NCBI GenBank assembly: GCA_021776685.1
Contig: JAJFFJ010000039.1
Location: forward strand, 1-64,000
Origin: Alphaproteobacteria bacterium
Lineage (GTDB): Bacteria > Pseudomonadota > Alphaproteobacteria > Bin65
Reading direction: 5' to 3'
DNA length: 64,000 nucleotides
Shown: piece after piece, positions 36,367 to 44,572 of the stretch
Layout of the letters: each line of letters opens with the position of its first letter
Numbering within the stretch: the stretch's first letter is position 1
Notes under the pieces: model-generated
What the model was told of the DNA's origin: nothing
The model's input: the letters and a program-made list of their open reading frames with translations, nothing else
The model's database searches: none
Position numbers and translations under genes: made by a program

Positions 36367-36765
36367 CTAACTCGGAATACCGGCGATAGCTTCGATTTCG
36401 ATTTTCATGCCCGGAATCGCCAGCTCGTTGATGCCGATAAGGGTGCTGGCGGGTTTGGCATCACCAAAAAATTCCTGCCGTACCGGATTGATGGCGTGGC
36501 GGTCGTTCACGTCCAGCAAATAGACGGTAACCCTCAGCACGTCGGCGAATGACGCACCGGCAGCTTCAAGAATATCGCCTATGTTTTCCAGGGTTTTGCG
36601 GGCTTGTGCCGCCACATCATCGCCACCGACCAAATTCAGATCGCCGTCGACAGGCGCGCAGCCGGAAATGAACAGCAAATCGCCGAAACGAACAGCGTCG
36701 GTATAGTGGCTGATGGGTTCGCTCAGGTTATCAAGTCGATATTCTTCACGGCCGGTGCGTGCCAT
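36367..36765 (-). CDS. RidA family protein
   Basis: A 132-residue RidA-type protein: AVRFGDLLFISGCAPVDGDLNLVG, then QARKTLENIGDILEAAGASFADVLRVTVYLLDVNDR and GINELAIPGMKIEIEAIAGIP. GGAG is 6 bp before the ATG at 36765, so the in-frame ATG at 36786 is not used. It lies inside the transporter operon, after a hairpin terminator that follows the binding-protein gene. It is a second, clearly different RidA from the one at 30811. Confidence 0.87.
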   Translation of the reverse strand: MARTGREEYRLDNLSEPISHYTDAVRFGDLLFISGCAPVDGDLNLVGGDDVAAQARKTLENIGDILEAAGASFADVLRVTVYLLDVNDRHAINPVRQEFFGDAKPASTLIGINELAIPGMKIEIEAIAGIPS

Positions 36766-36798
36766 TGGATTCTCCTGATTCATCATTCTGGTAAATTG

Positions 36799-36839
36799 AA
36801 AAAGAGATGGAGAACCCTGCCAAAGGCAGGGCCTCCATC
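36799..36839 (-). terminator. Intra-operon Rho-independent terminator/attenuator
   Basis: On the minus strand, GATGGAG and CCATCTC-side arms (36833-36839 and 36806-36812) plus GCAGGG-containing inner arms (36825-36831 and 36815-36821) form a two-part stem of 7 + 7 bp with a three-base loop and one small bulge. TCTTTTTC follows. It lies 14 bp after the binding-protein stop and 34 bp before the RidA start. It should lower expression of the downstream genes relative to the binding protein. Confidence 0.75.
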
Positions 36840-36852
36840 CGAATGTGACGTG

Positions 36853-37869
36853 CTATTTAGGCAGGTGCGCGTTGGTGAAGTAATTCTGCGCGTTGGCCTT
36901 CTTCTTGATCAGGCCTTTTTTCATTGCCCAGTCCTGGGCGCTTTGCCAAACAGCAATATCCTGTTTGAAGATCGCCCCACCCTTGGCTTTCCAGTGGCTC
37001 TTCGTGGCGACATAGATGCCACGATGCTGGGCTGGCTTGAACGCCTTGTTCTTCTTGGAGATCACAGCCAGCGCCGCGTCGGGGGAATTGATCCAGGTGT
37101 CTGTGCCTTTCGCCGTGGCCCGCAGAAAACGGCAGGTCGAATTCGGATTCTTGGCAACCCAGTTCTTGTTCCCCACGAAAAGCTGGTAGTAGAAATTCGG
37201 CACGCCGTGATCGCGATAGAGCAACCACTGCACCTTCTTTTTCCCGGCCTTTTGCTGGATCAGATCAGCGACGACGCCTTCGCCAAATGTCAGACCATGC
37301 GCTGCCTGGACCTTGTTCTTGAGGACCATCGGCACGTGGGCATAGCCCGGATCGACAACCTTGACGTCCTTCTTGGTGAGGCCACCGGATTCCAGCAGTG
37401 TCGCCAAGAAAGCCTGGGCATCGAGTTTTGGACCGACTCCCAGGGTCATGCCTTTGAGATCTTTCGGTGACTTGATCGGCGACTCGGCCAGATAGAACAG
37501 GCCAGATCCCAGAACCCGCATGGACGCAGCCACAGCCACAACCGGGATACCCCTCTCCTGGGCGATCATCACTTCAGGAACATAGGTCAGACTGAAGGTA
37601 ACCCGCTCGCGCGCGACCAGTTTAATCGGATCGGCCGGATTTGCCGGCGCGATGATTTTCACCGACAGACCTTCCTTCTTATAGTAGCCGGCAATTTGCG
37701 CCGCCATCATCGGCCCCTGGGAGGCCCAGGGCAGCCAATCCGCCATAATCGTAAGGTTCTTGCTTTCCGCGGGACCGCCGCAGGACTGCGCATTTGCGGC
37801 AGTTGGCAAGGCAACGGCCAAACCACCTATGGCCGCAAGTGTCGTCAGGCTTTTTAGTGTCTTTGACAT
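36853..37869 (-). CDS. ABC transporter substrate-binding protein (NMT1/SsuA-like)
   Basis: A 338-residue periplasmic protein. The first 27 residues are a Sec signal peptide (basic start, hydrophobic AIGGLAVALP, cleavage after AANA-Q). The mature part shows the NMT1/ThiY-like fold: LTIMADWLPWASQGPMMAAQIAGYYKKEGL, DPIKLVARERVTFSLTYVPEVMIAQ and LKGMTLGVGPKLDAQAFLATLLES. Ligands of this class include sulfonates, pyrimidines, phthalate and other aromatic acids. The context of ring-hydroxylating genes suggests an aromatic acid. Confidence 0.9.
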   Translation of the reverse strand: MSKTLKSLTTLAAIGGLAVALPTAANAQSCGGPAESKNLTIMADWLPWASQGPMMAAQIAGYYKKEGLSVKIIAPANPADPIKLVARERVTFSLTYVPEVMIAQERGIPVVAVAASMRVLGSGLFYLAESPIKSPKDLKGMTLGVGPKLDAQAFLATLLESGGLTKKDVKVVDPGYAHVPMVLKNKVQAAHGLTFGEGVVADLIQQKAGKKKVQWLLYRDHGVPNFYYQLFVGNKNWVAKNPNSTCRFLRATAKGTDTWINSPDAALAVISKKNKAFKPAQHRGIYVATKSHWKAKGGAIFKQDIAVWQSAQDWAMKKGLIKKKANAQNYFTNAHLPK

Positions 37870-37904
37870 GTTTCCTTCTCCTCAGGTTATGCCTTTGTTG
37901 ATTT

Positions 37905-38726
37905 TCACGGTTCGTCAGGCCGTGCGGCTTTCAAGCTTTCCTCATAGATCTGGTCGAGGACGGCTTTTTTCAGTTCGGTAAATTCGGGTGTTGTGACAAT
38001 GGTGTGATCACGGGGCCGGGGCAGATTGACTTCGATCTCGCCTTTGATGCGCCCGGGCCGGGCGGACATCATCAAAACCCGGTCAGAAAGAAATACGGCT
38101 TCTTCGATATCGTGGGTGATAAAGAGGATCGTGCGGTGGTCATCTTCCCAGATGCTCAAGAGCCACTCTTGCATGACCGAGCGCGTCAGCGCGTCGAGCG
38201 CACCGAAAGGTTCGTCGAGCAACAGAATTTCGCGGTCGCACAAGAGGGTCCGCATCAGCGCCACACGTTGGCGCATGCCACCGGAGAGTTGCGCCGGATA
38301 TTTGTCTGCAAACGCGCCAAGATCAAAGCGTTCAAGGATTTGGGTGGCACGCTCGCGCGCTTCCTTGCGCGGCGTCCCCAACACTTCCAGGCCGATGCCC
38401 ACATTGTCCCGCACCCGCCGCCAGGGGAACAAAAGGTCCTTCTGAAACATGTAACCGAAATGTTCGTGGCGCAGCGCTTCATCAACGCCGTCGATCAGAA
38501 TGCGACCGTCACTCGGCTGCTCCAGACCGGCGATGATGTTCAGGACCGTGCTTTTGCCGCAACCGCTGGGCCCGACAATTGTCACAAACTCAGATTTCCG
38601 GACGCCGAAGGAGACATCATCAACGGCAAGCACTGGCTCGCCGGTCGTCTCCTCGTAAAAGGTTTTGCTGACGCGCTCCATCGCCACCCGTGTCTGGGGC
38701 GGGGATATGGATTCGTCTGGGTGCAT
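37905..38726 (-). CDS. ABC transporter ATP-binding protein (TauB/SsuB type)
   Basis: About 273 residues with Walker A GPSGCGKST, Q-loop FGYMFQKDLLFPWRRV, signature LSGGMRQRVALMRTLL, Walker B EILLLDEPFGALD and switch histidine ILFITHDIEEAVFLS, typical of the nitrate/taurine/sulfonate importers. Two upstream in-frame ATGs make the start uncertain (38747 or 38726). It lies 35 bp upstream of the binding-protein gene and about 90 bp downstream of the GntR regulator gene. Confidence 0.92.
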   Translation of the reverse strand: MHPDESISPPQTRVAMERVSKTFYEETTGEPVLAVDDVSFGVRKSEFVTIVGPSGCGKSTVLNIIAGLEQPSDGRILIDGVDEALRHEHFGYMFQKDLLFPWRRVRDNVGIGLEVLGTPRKEARERATQILERFDLGAFADKYPAQLSGGMRQRVALMRTLLCDREILLLDEPFGALDALTRSVMQEWLLSIWEDDHRTILFITHDIEEAVFLSDRVLMMSARPGRIKGEIEVNLPRPRDHTIVTTPEFTELKKAVLDQIYEESLKAARPDEP

Positions 38727-38817
38727 CGCGTTCGCACCTTCCAACACACTTCTCCCTCAGACCAGGGCCCCTGTGGGTTACCCATTCGGCCTCTTGTTGC
38801 CGCTTCCGCGGGATTGA

Positions 38818-39537
38818 TCAGGCCGCTTCGGCGGTTGACCCCGCCGCGGGCATCGCCGCACCGACGTCACGTTCGTTTTCCAGATGTTCAAGGTACTCAA
38901 TCACGCCATGGGCAGCGCTCATGATGTGCTCACGCATAAATTCTTCTGCTCGGGCTTCATCCCGCTCGCGAACAAGCTCCATAAGTCCGTCATGTTCGAA
39001 CCCGGTCATTTCCGGGCTGGGATGACTGGCAATATACATTTGCAGATAGGGTTGAACTGACGCCCGCAAACGGGCGATTTCAGCGGTCAATCTCGGTCGT
39101 CCGGATTGGACGCACAGAAAATCGTGGAACTCGTCGTGCCTGGATATCCATCGCTTGGACTCGGCCCGGACCCGGTCCATACGCCGCCGCCGATCTTCCA
39201 GCTCCTCAATATCTTCACCCGTCAAAAGGGGCAGTGCGCAGCGTACGGCAAGGCCTTCCAGCACCGCCCTCATATCGAAAATTTCCAACACATCCGCAGC
39301 TGTCAGCGCCGTCACCACGGCGCCCCGGTTGGGCCGTATCGTGACCAACCCCTCGCTGTCCAATTGGCGCAACGCCTCACGCACGGGCATGCGGCTGACG
39401 CCAAGTTCTTCGGCGACCTTGGCGGGATTGACCTTTTGGCCACCTGTATAGACGCCAGACAAAATCATCTCGCGCAGATGGACATACGCATGCTGCTGGG
39501 TAGTTCCGAGAAATCGCTGTCGGCTGTTCATTGTCAT
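38818..39537 (-). CDS. GntR-family transcriptional regulator, FCD type
   Basis: About 239 residues. The N-terminal winged helix is visible from AYVHLREMILSGVYTGGQKVNPAKVAEELGVSRMPVREALRQLDSEGLVTI to RPNRGAVVTA, and an all-alpha FCD effector domain follows (DVLEIFDMRAVLEGLAVR onward, with histidine HDEFH and HP residues for a metal or ligand). FCD regulators usually respond to organic acids of the pathway beside them. It lies between the dioxygenase beta gene and the transporter genes, all on the minus strand, so it may control this operon and the divergent SDR gene. Confidence 0.9.
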   Translation of the reverse strand: MTMNSRQRFLGTTQQHAYVHLREMILSGVYTGGQKVNPAKVAEELGVSRMPVREALRQLDSEGLVTIRPNRGAVVTALTAADVLEIFDMRAVLEGLAVRCALPLLTGEDIEELEDRRRRMDRVRAESKRWISRHDEFHDFLCVQSGRPRLTAEIARLRASVQPYLQMYIASHPSPEMTGFEHDGLMELVRERDEARAEEFMREHIMSAAHGVIEYLEHLENERDVGAAMPAAGSTAEAA

Positions 39538-39541
39538 GTCG

Positions 39542-40012
39542 TCACAACGGCGTTGCGAGCAACGTCGGGATCGACGAGGTATCGGCAATCACGAGTTTGT
39601 CTTTGAATTTGAAGGCACCGTCCTCGACGACAATCGAATCGATATATTCGCCAACGCTGAAAAGGCGGGACTGGCCATCCTGGTCGGTTTGAAACACGGC
39701 ATAGTTGGCGCCGACTGAATGAACGCCACTCTCTTCGCCCAGATACCGTACCGAGCTGACCAGATGGCGGTCCACGTGGATGTTGTAGATATTGGCCTGA
39801 CGCAGGGACACGACCCGGTCCCGCAACATGTTCTTGTTCTCACACAGCATCAGTTGCAGCGGCAGCCCGCGCACATAATTTTCGCGCGGAACGATCTGGT
39901 AGGTGGATTCCTCAACGAACAGATCGAGCCAGTCCTCAAGACGATCGGCATCGATCAAGTAGGCATACTCCGCCAGCAGATCGGCGCAGGCTTGTTTGGC
40001 CTCCGCCGTCAT
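39542..40012 (-). CDS. Aromatic ring-hydroxylating dioxygenase beta subunit
   Basis: A 156-residue NTF2-fold small subunit: ACADLLAEYAYLIDADRLEDWLDLFVEESTYQIV at the start, the middle ENYVRGLPLQLMLCENKNMLRDRVVSLRQANIYN, and FKFKDKLVIAD near the end. Such subunits hold the alpha3beta3 hexamer together and have no redox centre. Its start overlaps the alpha-subunit stop by 4 bp (ATGA), so the two are coupled. The regulator gene follows after about 5 bp. Confidence 0.88.
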   Translation of the reverse strand: MTAEAKQACADLLAEYAYLIDADRLEDWLDLFVEESTYQIVPRENYVRGLPLQLMLCENKNMLRDRVVSLRQANIYNIHVDRHLVSSVRYLGEESGVHSVGANYAVFQTDQDGQSRLFSVGEYIDSIVVEDGAFKFKDKLVIADTSSIPTLLATPL

Positions 40013-41274
40013 GCGGCGGCTCCGTTCGCATCAATGCCCATCAATTGGCAGTAATACGCCCAGAAGCCACGCATCGGCACTTCAGTAATCAGAGTGTCCT
40101 GAGTCTTGATTTCGCCGCGGCCGCCATATTCAGCTACCGAATGTTTGTCATGCTCACGCTTGATAGCGCGATGAACGATCTCGACCGCCTCGCCATCTTC
40201 CATGGAGATCAACCCACCTGGCCCCGCCATATTGGCCTGCCGCAGACGGTGCGCCGTCATTTCCGCGTCGTCGTCCTCGTAGCCGTAATAGGTCCAGTAG
40301 AGCTCGAACGCGTCGACGCCCTTGCAGCGAATCTGGCGGGTTGCAAGGCAGTTGCCGATTTGCTGAAAGACCACGTTCGGGAAGATCGACATGATCGACA
40401 GCGTAATCTCGTCGCCAAATTCCTTTTGTGTCGCGAGCATCGACGTGTCGTGGAGGGAATAATCCGTCATGTAAGCGCCCGAGCCTGAATCCTCGTAGGC
40501 CTTGGAGGCGTCTTCTTCTGAATCACTGTCACCTTCAACCATCGAAATATTGTGACAGCCGCGTTTGTCGAGCACGGCGCCACCGCCATGGGTCAGGCGC
40601 GCAATGCCAAATGTCACCTGGAATGGATGGAGCAGGCCGCCGTGATTGGGGTCCCGGGTGTTGTCCGTATAGAGCTTCCAGTTGCCGTGGATGTATTGCC
40701 TCTGATAGCCGAGGACCTTGACCTTCTTGTGGGTCAGTCGCTTCAGATGCTTGCAGATCGGTTCGTCCAGAAAATCCTCGAGCGGCGGCGCATCGTCAGA
40801 AAAGCTCGCGAAAATCACCCCGTTAAAGTTTTCGACGCGAAGGGTCTGCAAACCGTGGTTTGCAACGTCGAAATCCTTGGGCATGCCTCCCTTGCCTTTG
40901 ACGCCGCGTTGAAACGGGACGCCCAGCAGGTCGCCTTTCAGGCTGTAACACCACTGATGATAGACGCAGGTGTGATCCTTGGCGTTGCCGAATTCCTCGC
41001 GACGGACGATTGACCCCCGGTGGGCGCAACGGTTGATGAACGCGTGAAAACTGCCGTCCTTGTCCCGATTCACCACAACCGGCGTGTCGCCGATATTGAC
41101 GCATTTGAAGTCGCCTGGATTTGGGATCTCTACGTCAAAACACAGATAGCTCCAGGTCGGCCCGCGAAAGACCTTGTGCATTTCCTGCTCGTAAACATCG
41201 GCGTCATGATAGATGCCAAACGGAATTCGGGTGAAATCCGACGTCGGCCAGACATATTCAGCTTCGTTTCGCAT
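40009..41274 (-). CDS. Rieske dioxygenase alpha subunit, NagG/AndAc-like
   Basis: A 421-residue large subunit. The Rieske ligands are Cys83, His85, Cys103 and His106 (CAHRG and CVYHQW). The mononuclear iron site lies in GNWKLYTDNTRDPNHGGLLHPF, whose form (NWKLY..N.RDP.H..LLH) I associate with salicylate 5-hydroxylase and anthranilate-type oxygenases rather than with naphthalene dioxygenase. It needs an external ferredoxin and reductase; none is nearby. The start at 41274 follows from the conserved N-terminus. It is the first gene of an eight-gene minus operon that includes beta, GntR, ABC importer, RidA and a hydrolase. Confidence 0.88.
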   Translation of the reverse strand: MRNEAEYVWPTSDFTRIPFGIYHDADVYEQEMHKVFRGPTWSYLCFDVEIPNPGDFKCVNIGDTPVVVNRDKDGSFHAFINRCAHRGSIVRREEFGNAKDHTCVYHQWCYSLKGDLLGVPFQRGVKGKGGMPKDFDVANHGLQTLRVENFNGVIFASFSDDAPPLEDFLDEPICKHLKRLTHKKVKVLGYQRQYIHGNWKLYTDNTRDPNHGGLLHPFQVTFGIARLTHGGGAVLDKRGCHNISMVEGDSDSEEDASKAYEDSGSGAYMTDYSLHDTSMLATQKEFGDEITLSIMSIFPNVVFQQIGNCLATRQIRCKGVDAFELYWTYYGYEDDDAEMTAHRLRQANMAGPGGLISMEDGEAVEIVHRAIKREHDKHSVAEYGGRGEIKTQDTLITEVPMRGFWAYYCQLMGIDANGAAA

Positions 41275-41345
41275 GGCTGTGTCTTTCCCGGGATCGCGGC
41301 GGACCGCCGGAGTGAACAGGTGCACGGGGAATAAATCAAAAAGTG

Positions 41346-41370
41346 GATACAATTATACTTATATAGTATC
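41346..41370. promoter_or_regulatory. AT-rich inverted repeat in divergent promoter region
   Basis: ATACT (41355-41359) and AGTAT (41365-41369) flank TATAT, within an outer GATAC/GTATC pair (41346-41350 and 41366-41370). This AT-rich block is exceptional in the GC-rich window and lies between the divergent starts of the NagG-like oxygenase (41274) and an SDR (41437). It is a candidate operator for the GntR/FCD regulator encoded in the same operon, overlapping a promoter. Confidence 0.45.
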
Positions 41371-41436
41371 TTGTCGGTAAAGCGCGGTCAACCTGCCAGC
41401 TTGGTGGGGCCTGTGGCCCGCGGGGGAGCGAGGCAA

Positions 41437-42189
41437 ATGAGCAAACCAGTGGTGTTGGTAACAGGCGGCGGCTCAGGCATCGGCGCCGGGATTGTCGCCC
41501 ACCTTGCCGCTACGGGTTGGCAGGTCGTCAGCGCTGGGCGGCGGCAGGCCACGCTGGATGCGGTTGCCGCAGAAGTGGCGGACTCTGTGGTGCCGCTGGT
41601 CTGCGATATCACCGACGGCTCATCTGTCGCTGGACTGATGAAAGAGATTGCCAGCCGGTTTGGTCACCTTGATGCCCTGGTAAACAACGCCGGCCAAACG
41701 GTCATCGGACCATTCAAAGATGCGGCATTTGCCGAACTTGAACAGCTTATCGATGTTAATCTGACAGGTACCCTTCGGATAACCCACCAGGCCCTGCCGC
41801 TTTTTTTGCCCGAGGGCGGCAGCATCCTGAACATGGGCTCCACGCTGGCCAGCCATAACCAGCCGGGAACCACCACATATGCCGCGTCGAAGGGCGCTAT
41901 CGAGTCTCTGACCCGCGGACTGGCGCTGGAATTGGGGCCAACAGCCCACATTCGCGTCAACTGCATCCGCCCGTCCGTGGTCCGCAGCGAGATCATGACC
42001 AGCGCCGGCATGCCGCCGGAAGCCTATGAGAAGTTGATCGAGGATCGCGGCCGCGGCTATCCGCTGAGGCGAATTGGCGAGCCCGCCGACATCGCCCATA
42101 TGGCCGAGTATCTCTTGTCCGACAAAGCGCGTTGGATCACCGGCGCCATATTCGATGTCGACGGCGGCTATGCGGCCTGGGGTCATTAA
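41437..42189 (+). CDS. SDR family oxidoreductase
   Basis: A 250-residue classical SDR. TGGGSGIGAGIVAHLA is the cofactor motif, NNAGQTVIGPF and SLTRG flank the catalytic YAASKGAIE, and GAIFDVDGGYAAWGH is the C-terminus. A GGGGGAGCGAGG leader 5 bp before the ATG at 41437 sets the start. It is divergent from the NagG-like oxygenase operon and presumably shares its control region. Oxidation of a dihydrodiol or an alcohol intermediate is plausible; the family alone does not show it. Confidence 0.88.
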   Translation: MSKPVVLVTGGGSGIGAGIVAHLAATGWQVVSAGRRQATLDAVAAEVADSVVPLVCDITDGSSVAGLMKEIASRFGHLDALVNNAGQTVIGPFKDAAFAELEQLIDVNLTGTLRITHQALPLFLPEGGSILNMGSTLASHNQPGTTTYAASKGAIESLTRGLALELGPTAHIRVNCIRPSVVRSEIMTSAGMPPEAYEKLIEDRGRGYPLRRIGEPADIAHMAEYLLSDKARWITGAIFDVDGGYAAWGH

Positions 42190-42400
42190 TCAGAATTGGA
42201 CGATAGACCATATCGCCAAAAATCATGCCCCAATTGCAGTTCGATAAACCTGCTCTGACAAAGCCCCCATGAGGGAGCGAAAATGAGGGAGCGAAAATGA
42301 GACAGAAGTGGGCCACCCACATGTGTGGCGGAGAGAAGACACTCCGTGAACCAGGGACAAGCGGGTTCGCGCCGGCGTTGTTGTAGCGACGGGCCAGGCC

Positions 42401-43321
42401 CTAGACCGCGCGGGCAATCGGTTCCGGGCTTTCCTCCTCGGGCGCCCGGACGCTGAACCCCGGCTCAGAGCCCCACATGCAGAGCGAGAATTTTTCCGGC
42501 GGGAACTGCCGCGGGCGGTAGGTCGCCTCCTGCTCCGGCAGGATGTGCTTCACGCCCACGGAATATTCGTAGGTCAGGCCGTCGGGGCCTTCGAAATAGA
42601 CCATGATGGCGGTTGATACCGGATGGCGGCCCGGTCCCCAGACGATGCGCACGCCCTGCTCCTTGAGGAAGTAGTAGGATTTCATCACGTCATCCAGGTC
42701 TTCCACCTGGTGATTGATGTGCTGGATGCCGCTGCGGTTGCTCGGGAACAGAACCAGCGAGTGGTGGATGGTGTTGATCCGGAAGAATGGCGCTTCACCT
42801 ACCCAATCAGAGACCCGGGCGTTAAAGACGCTGGTCCAGAAGGCTTCATCGCGAATTGGGTCGGTTGAATGCATGCCGATATGGCTGAATTCAGTCACAC
42901 CGGCGTCACGGCTCGCGTGATAGCGTACGCCGCTGTGATGCGGCCGCCCGACAATCTCGATGTTGTTGCCAGAGGGGTCCGTTGCCATGACGAGGTCGCG
43001 AACGCGGCGGCTTGCGCACTCCTCTGCGGTGCCCGCGCGGACCGGGAAACCGGCATCGTCCAGCACCCCAGCCACCGCATCGATCTTCGACGAGTCCTTG
43101 AGCTCGAAGCCAATCCGGTGATCCGCCGGATCCCCTTCCGTATAGACCAGCGTGTGATCCCGGGTGTCGCCGCGCACCTCGACCTTGTCGCTGCGGAAGT
43201 AGGCTGACTTGCCCTCCCGGCCTACCAGCTGGAGGCCCAGGATGTCGGTGCCAAATTTTATGGCGCCCTCGAGGTCGGCGGTACCGACGCGCACGTAGCG
43301 GATGTCCTGTAGATCGATCAT
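42401..43321 (-). CDS. Type I extradiol ring-cleavage dioxygenase (BphC-like)
   Basis: A 306-residue two-module VOC dioxygenase. The iron ligands of the family can be placed at His147 (EFSHIGM), His201 (IQHINHQV) and Glu252 (GLTYEYSVG). Active-site residues also fit: the HHSLVLF histidines near 186-187, His233 (GRHPVS) and Tyr251. It should cleave a catechol or substituted biphenyl-type diol next to the hydroxyl pair. It is the last of three tightly spaced minus genes (CocE-type hydrolase, flavin monooxygenase, this one; gaps of 16-17 bp). Confidence 0.87.
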   Translation of the reverse strand: MIDLQDIRYVRVGTADLEGAIKFGTDILGLQLVGREGKSAYFRSDKVEVRGDTRDHTLVYTEGDPADHRIGFELKDSSKIDAVAGVLDDAGFPVRAGTAEECASRRVRDLVMATDPSGNNIEIVGRPHHSGVRYHASRDAGVTEFSHIGMHSTDPIRDEAFWTSVFNARVSDWVGEAPFFRINTIHHSLVLFPSNRSGIQHINHQVEDLDDVMKSYYFLKEQGVRIVWGPGRHPVSTAIMVYFEGPDGLTYEYSVGVKHILPEQEATYRPRQFPPEKFSLCMWGSEPGFSVRAPEEESPEPIARAV

Positions 43322-43337
43322 GGCGTGCTCTTCTCTT

Positions 43338-44555
43338 CTAGTACTGGCCGACCAGGGGCAGGCCAAAGCGGTGCTGTCCGTACATGGACATGACCGCATC
43401 GAAATTGAGGCTGATGTGGTGGTTGACGGCCGCCACATCCCGCCAAGCGCGCTGGATCGGGTGGTCATACTGCAGACAACGCCCGCCCGCCGCATCGAAG
43501 ATCAGGTTCATGGCAGTCTGAGCCTCGTGGGCGATAAAGGACTGGCTCCGACGGTTGCGCAGGCGCATCTCCAGCGAGCTCTTGCCGTCGGCCCGCACCT
43601 CCGCTTCTGCTTCTTCGATGTCGCGATAGGCAACAAGCCTGGCGGCGTCCACGCGGGCTGACGCTTCGCCCACCCTTTTCTGCACGGTCTGGAACTCGGC
43701 AACCTTACTGCCACCCAGGACCACGGCGCCGTGGGTGTCGCGGATCCGATTCTCTTCGATATAAAGCTCAATCGCCCCTGTCGCCGCAGCCACCGCGGGC
43801 ATCGCGAGGGTGTAAGCCACGCCGGTGAGCAATGACAAACGGTAGAGTGGATTGTCATTCACTTCCGCGCCCGGGCCCGTGCTGCCAACAACATCGGGGA
43901 AAGTCAGCACCCGGTGCGCAGGCACAAATGCGTCGTCTACCGTCAGCACATAGCTGCCAGTGCCGGCGAGACCCACCGTATCCCAGCTGTCCCAGTTGAT
44001 CGTGTAGTCGGACTTTGGCACCAACGTGAAGCAAGGGACCATCGCGCCCTCAGGCCCCACGGCCAGCATGGCGCCGCACAGGTTCCAGTCCGACCCTGGC
44101 GATCCGCTGGCGAAAGGAAATTGACCGGAGAGGCGATAGCCGCCATCTGCCCTGGTCGCCTTGCCCACAGGTGCATAGGAGCCGGAAATCACCGCGTCCG
44201 GATCTTCGCCCCAGACATCGTCCTGGGCCTCAATCGGGAACAGACCAGCCAACCAATTGTGCGCGATATAAAGTCCACAGACCCAGGCTGAAGACGCGCA
44301 TATCTGGCCATAGGCGTGGCTGATATCAAGCAGGGCCTTGAAGCCCATTTCGTAGCCGCCATAGCGCGCCGGCTGAATGGCGCGGTGCAGACCCGTTGCC
44401 TTGAACGCCGCCACAGTCTCTTCCGATACCCGGCGATTGGCTTCGCAGTCCGCTGCCCGGGCGGCAATGTCGTCCACCAGCGCCAGACCGGCGTTGATCA
44501 GGTCTTGATAGTCGGGCGTCTCCCCATTGGGGGCCACATCAACCATCGCGGTCAT
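43338..44555 (-). CDS. HsaA-like flavin-dependent monooxygenase
   Basis: A 405-residue protein of the acyl-CoA-dehydrogenase fold used by two-component (group D) aromatic monooxygenases. It has GLHRAIQPARYGGYEMGFKALLDISHAYGQICASSAWVCGLYIAHNWL near the N-terminus, a middle GSYAPVGKATRADGGYRLSGQFPFASG and the C-terminal YDHPIQRAWRDVAAVNHHISLN, all found in HsaA/HpaB-like enzymes. It should hydroxylate a phenol using FADH2 or FMNH2 from a separate reductase, which is not encoded here. It is next to an extradiol dioxygenase, matching the HsaA-HsaC order of phenol-to-catechol-to-cleavage. Confidence 0.83.
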   Translation of the reverse strand: MTAMVDVAPNGETPDYQDLINAGLALVDDIAARAADCEANRRVSEETVAAFKATGLHRAIQPARYGGYEMGFKALLDISHAYGQICASSAWVCGLYIAHNWLAGLFPIEAQDDVWGEDPDAVISGSYAPVGKATRADGGYRLSGQFPFASGSPGSDWNLCGAMLAVGPEGAMVPCFTLVPKSDYTINWDSWDTVGLAGTGSYVLTVDDAFVPAHRVLTFPDVVGSTGPGAEVNDNPLYRLSLLTGVAYTLAMPAVAAATGAIELYIEENRIRDTHGAVVLGGSKVAEFQTVQKRVGEASARVDAARLVAYRDIEEAEAEVRADGKSSLEMRLRNRRSQSFIAHEAQTAMNLIFDAAGGRCLQYDHPIQRAWRDVAAVNHHISLNFDAVMSMYGQHRFGLPLVGQY

Positions 44556-44572
44556 GACAGCACCATTTCCTT

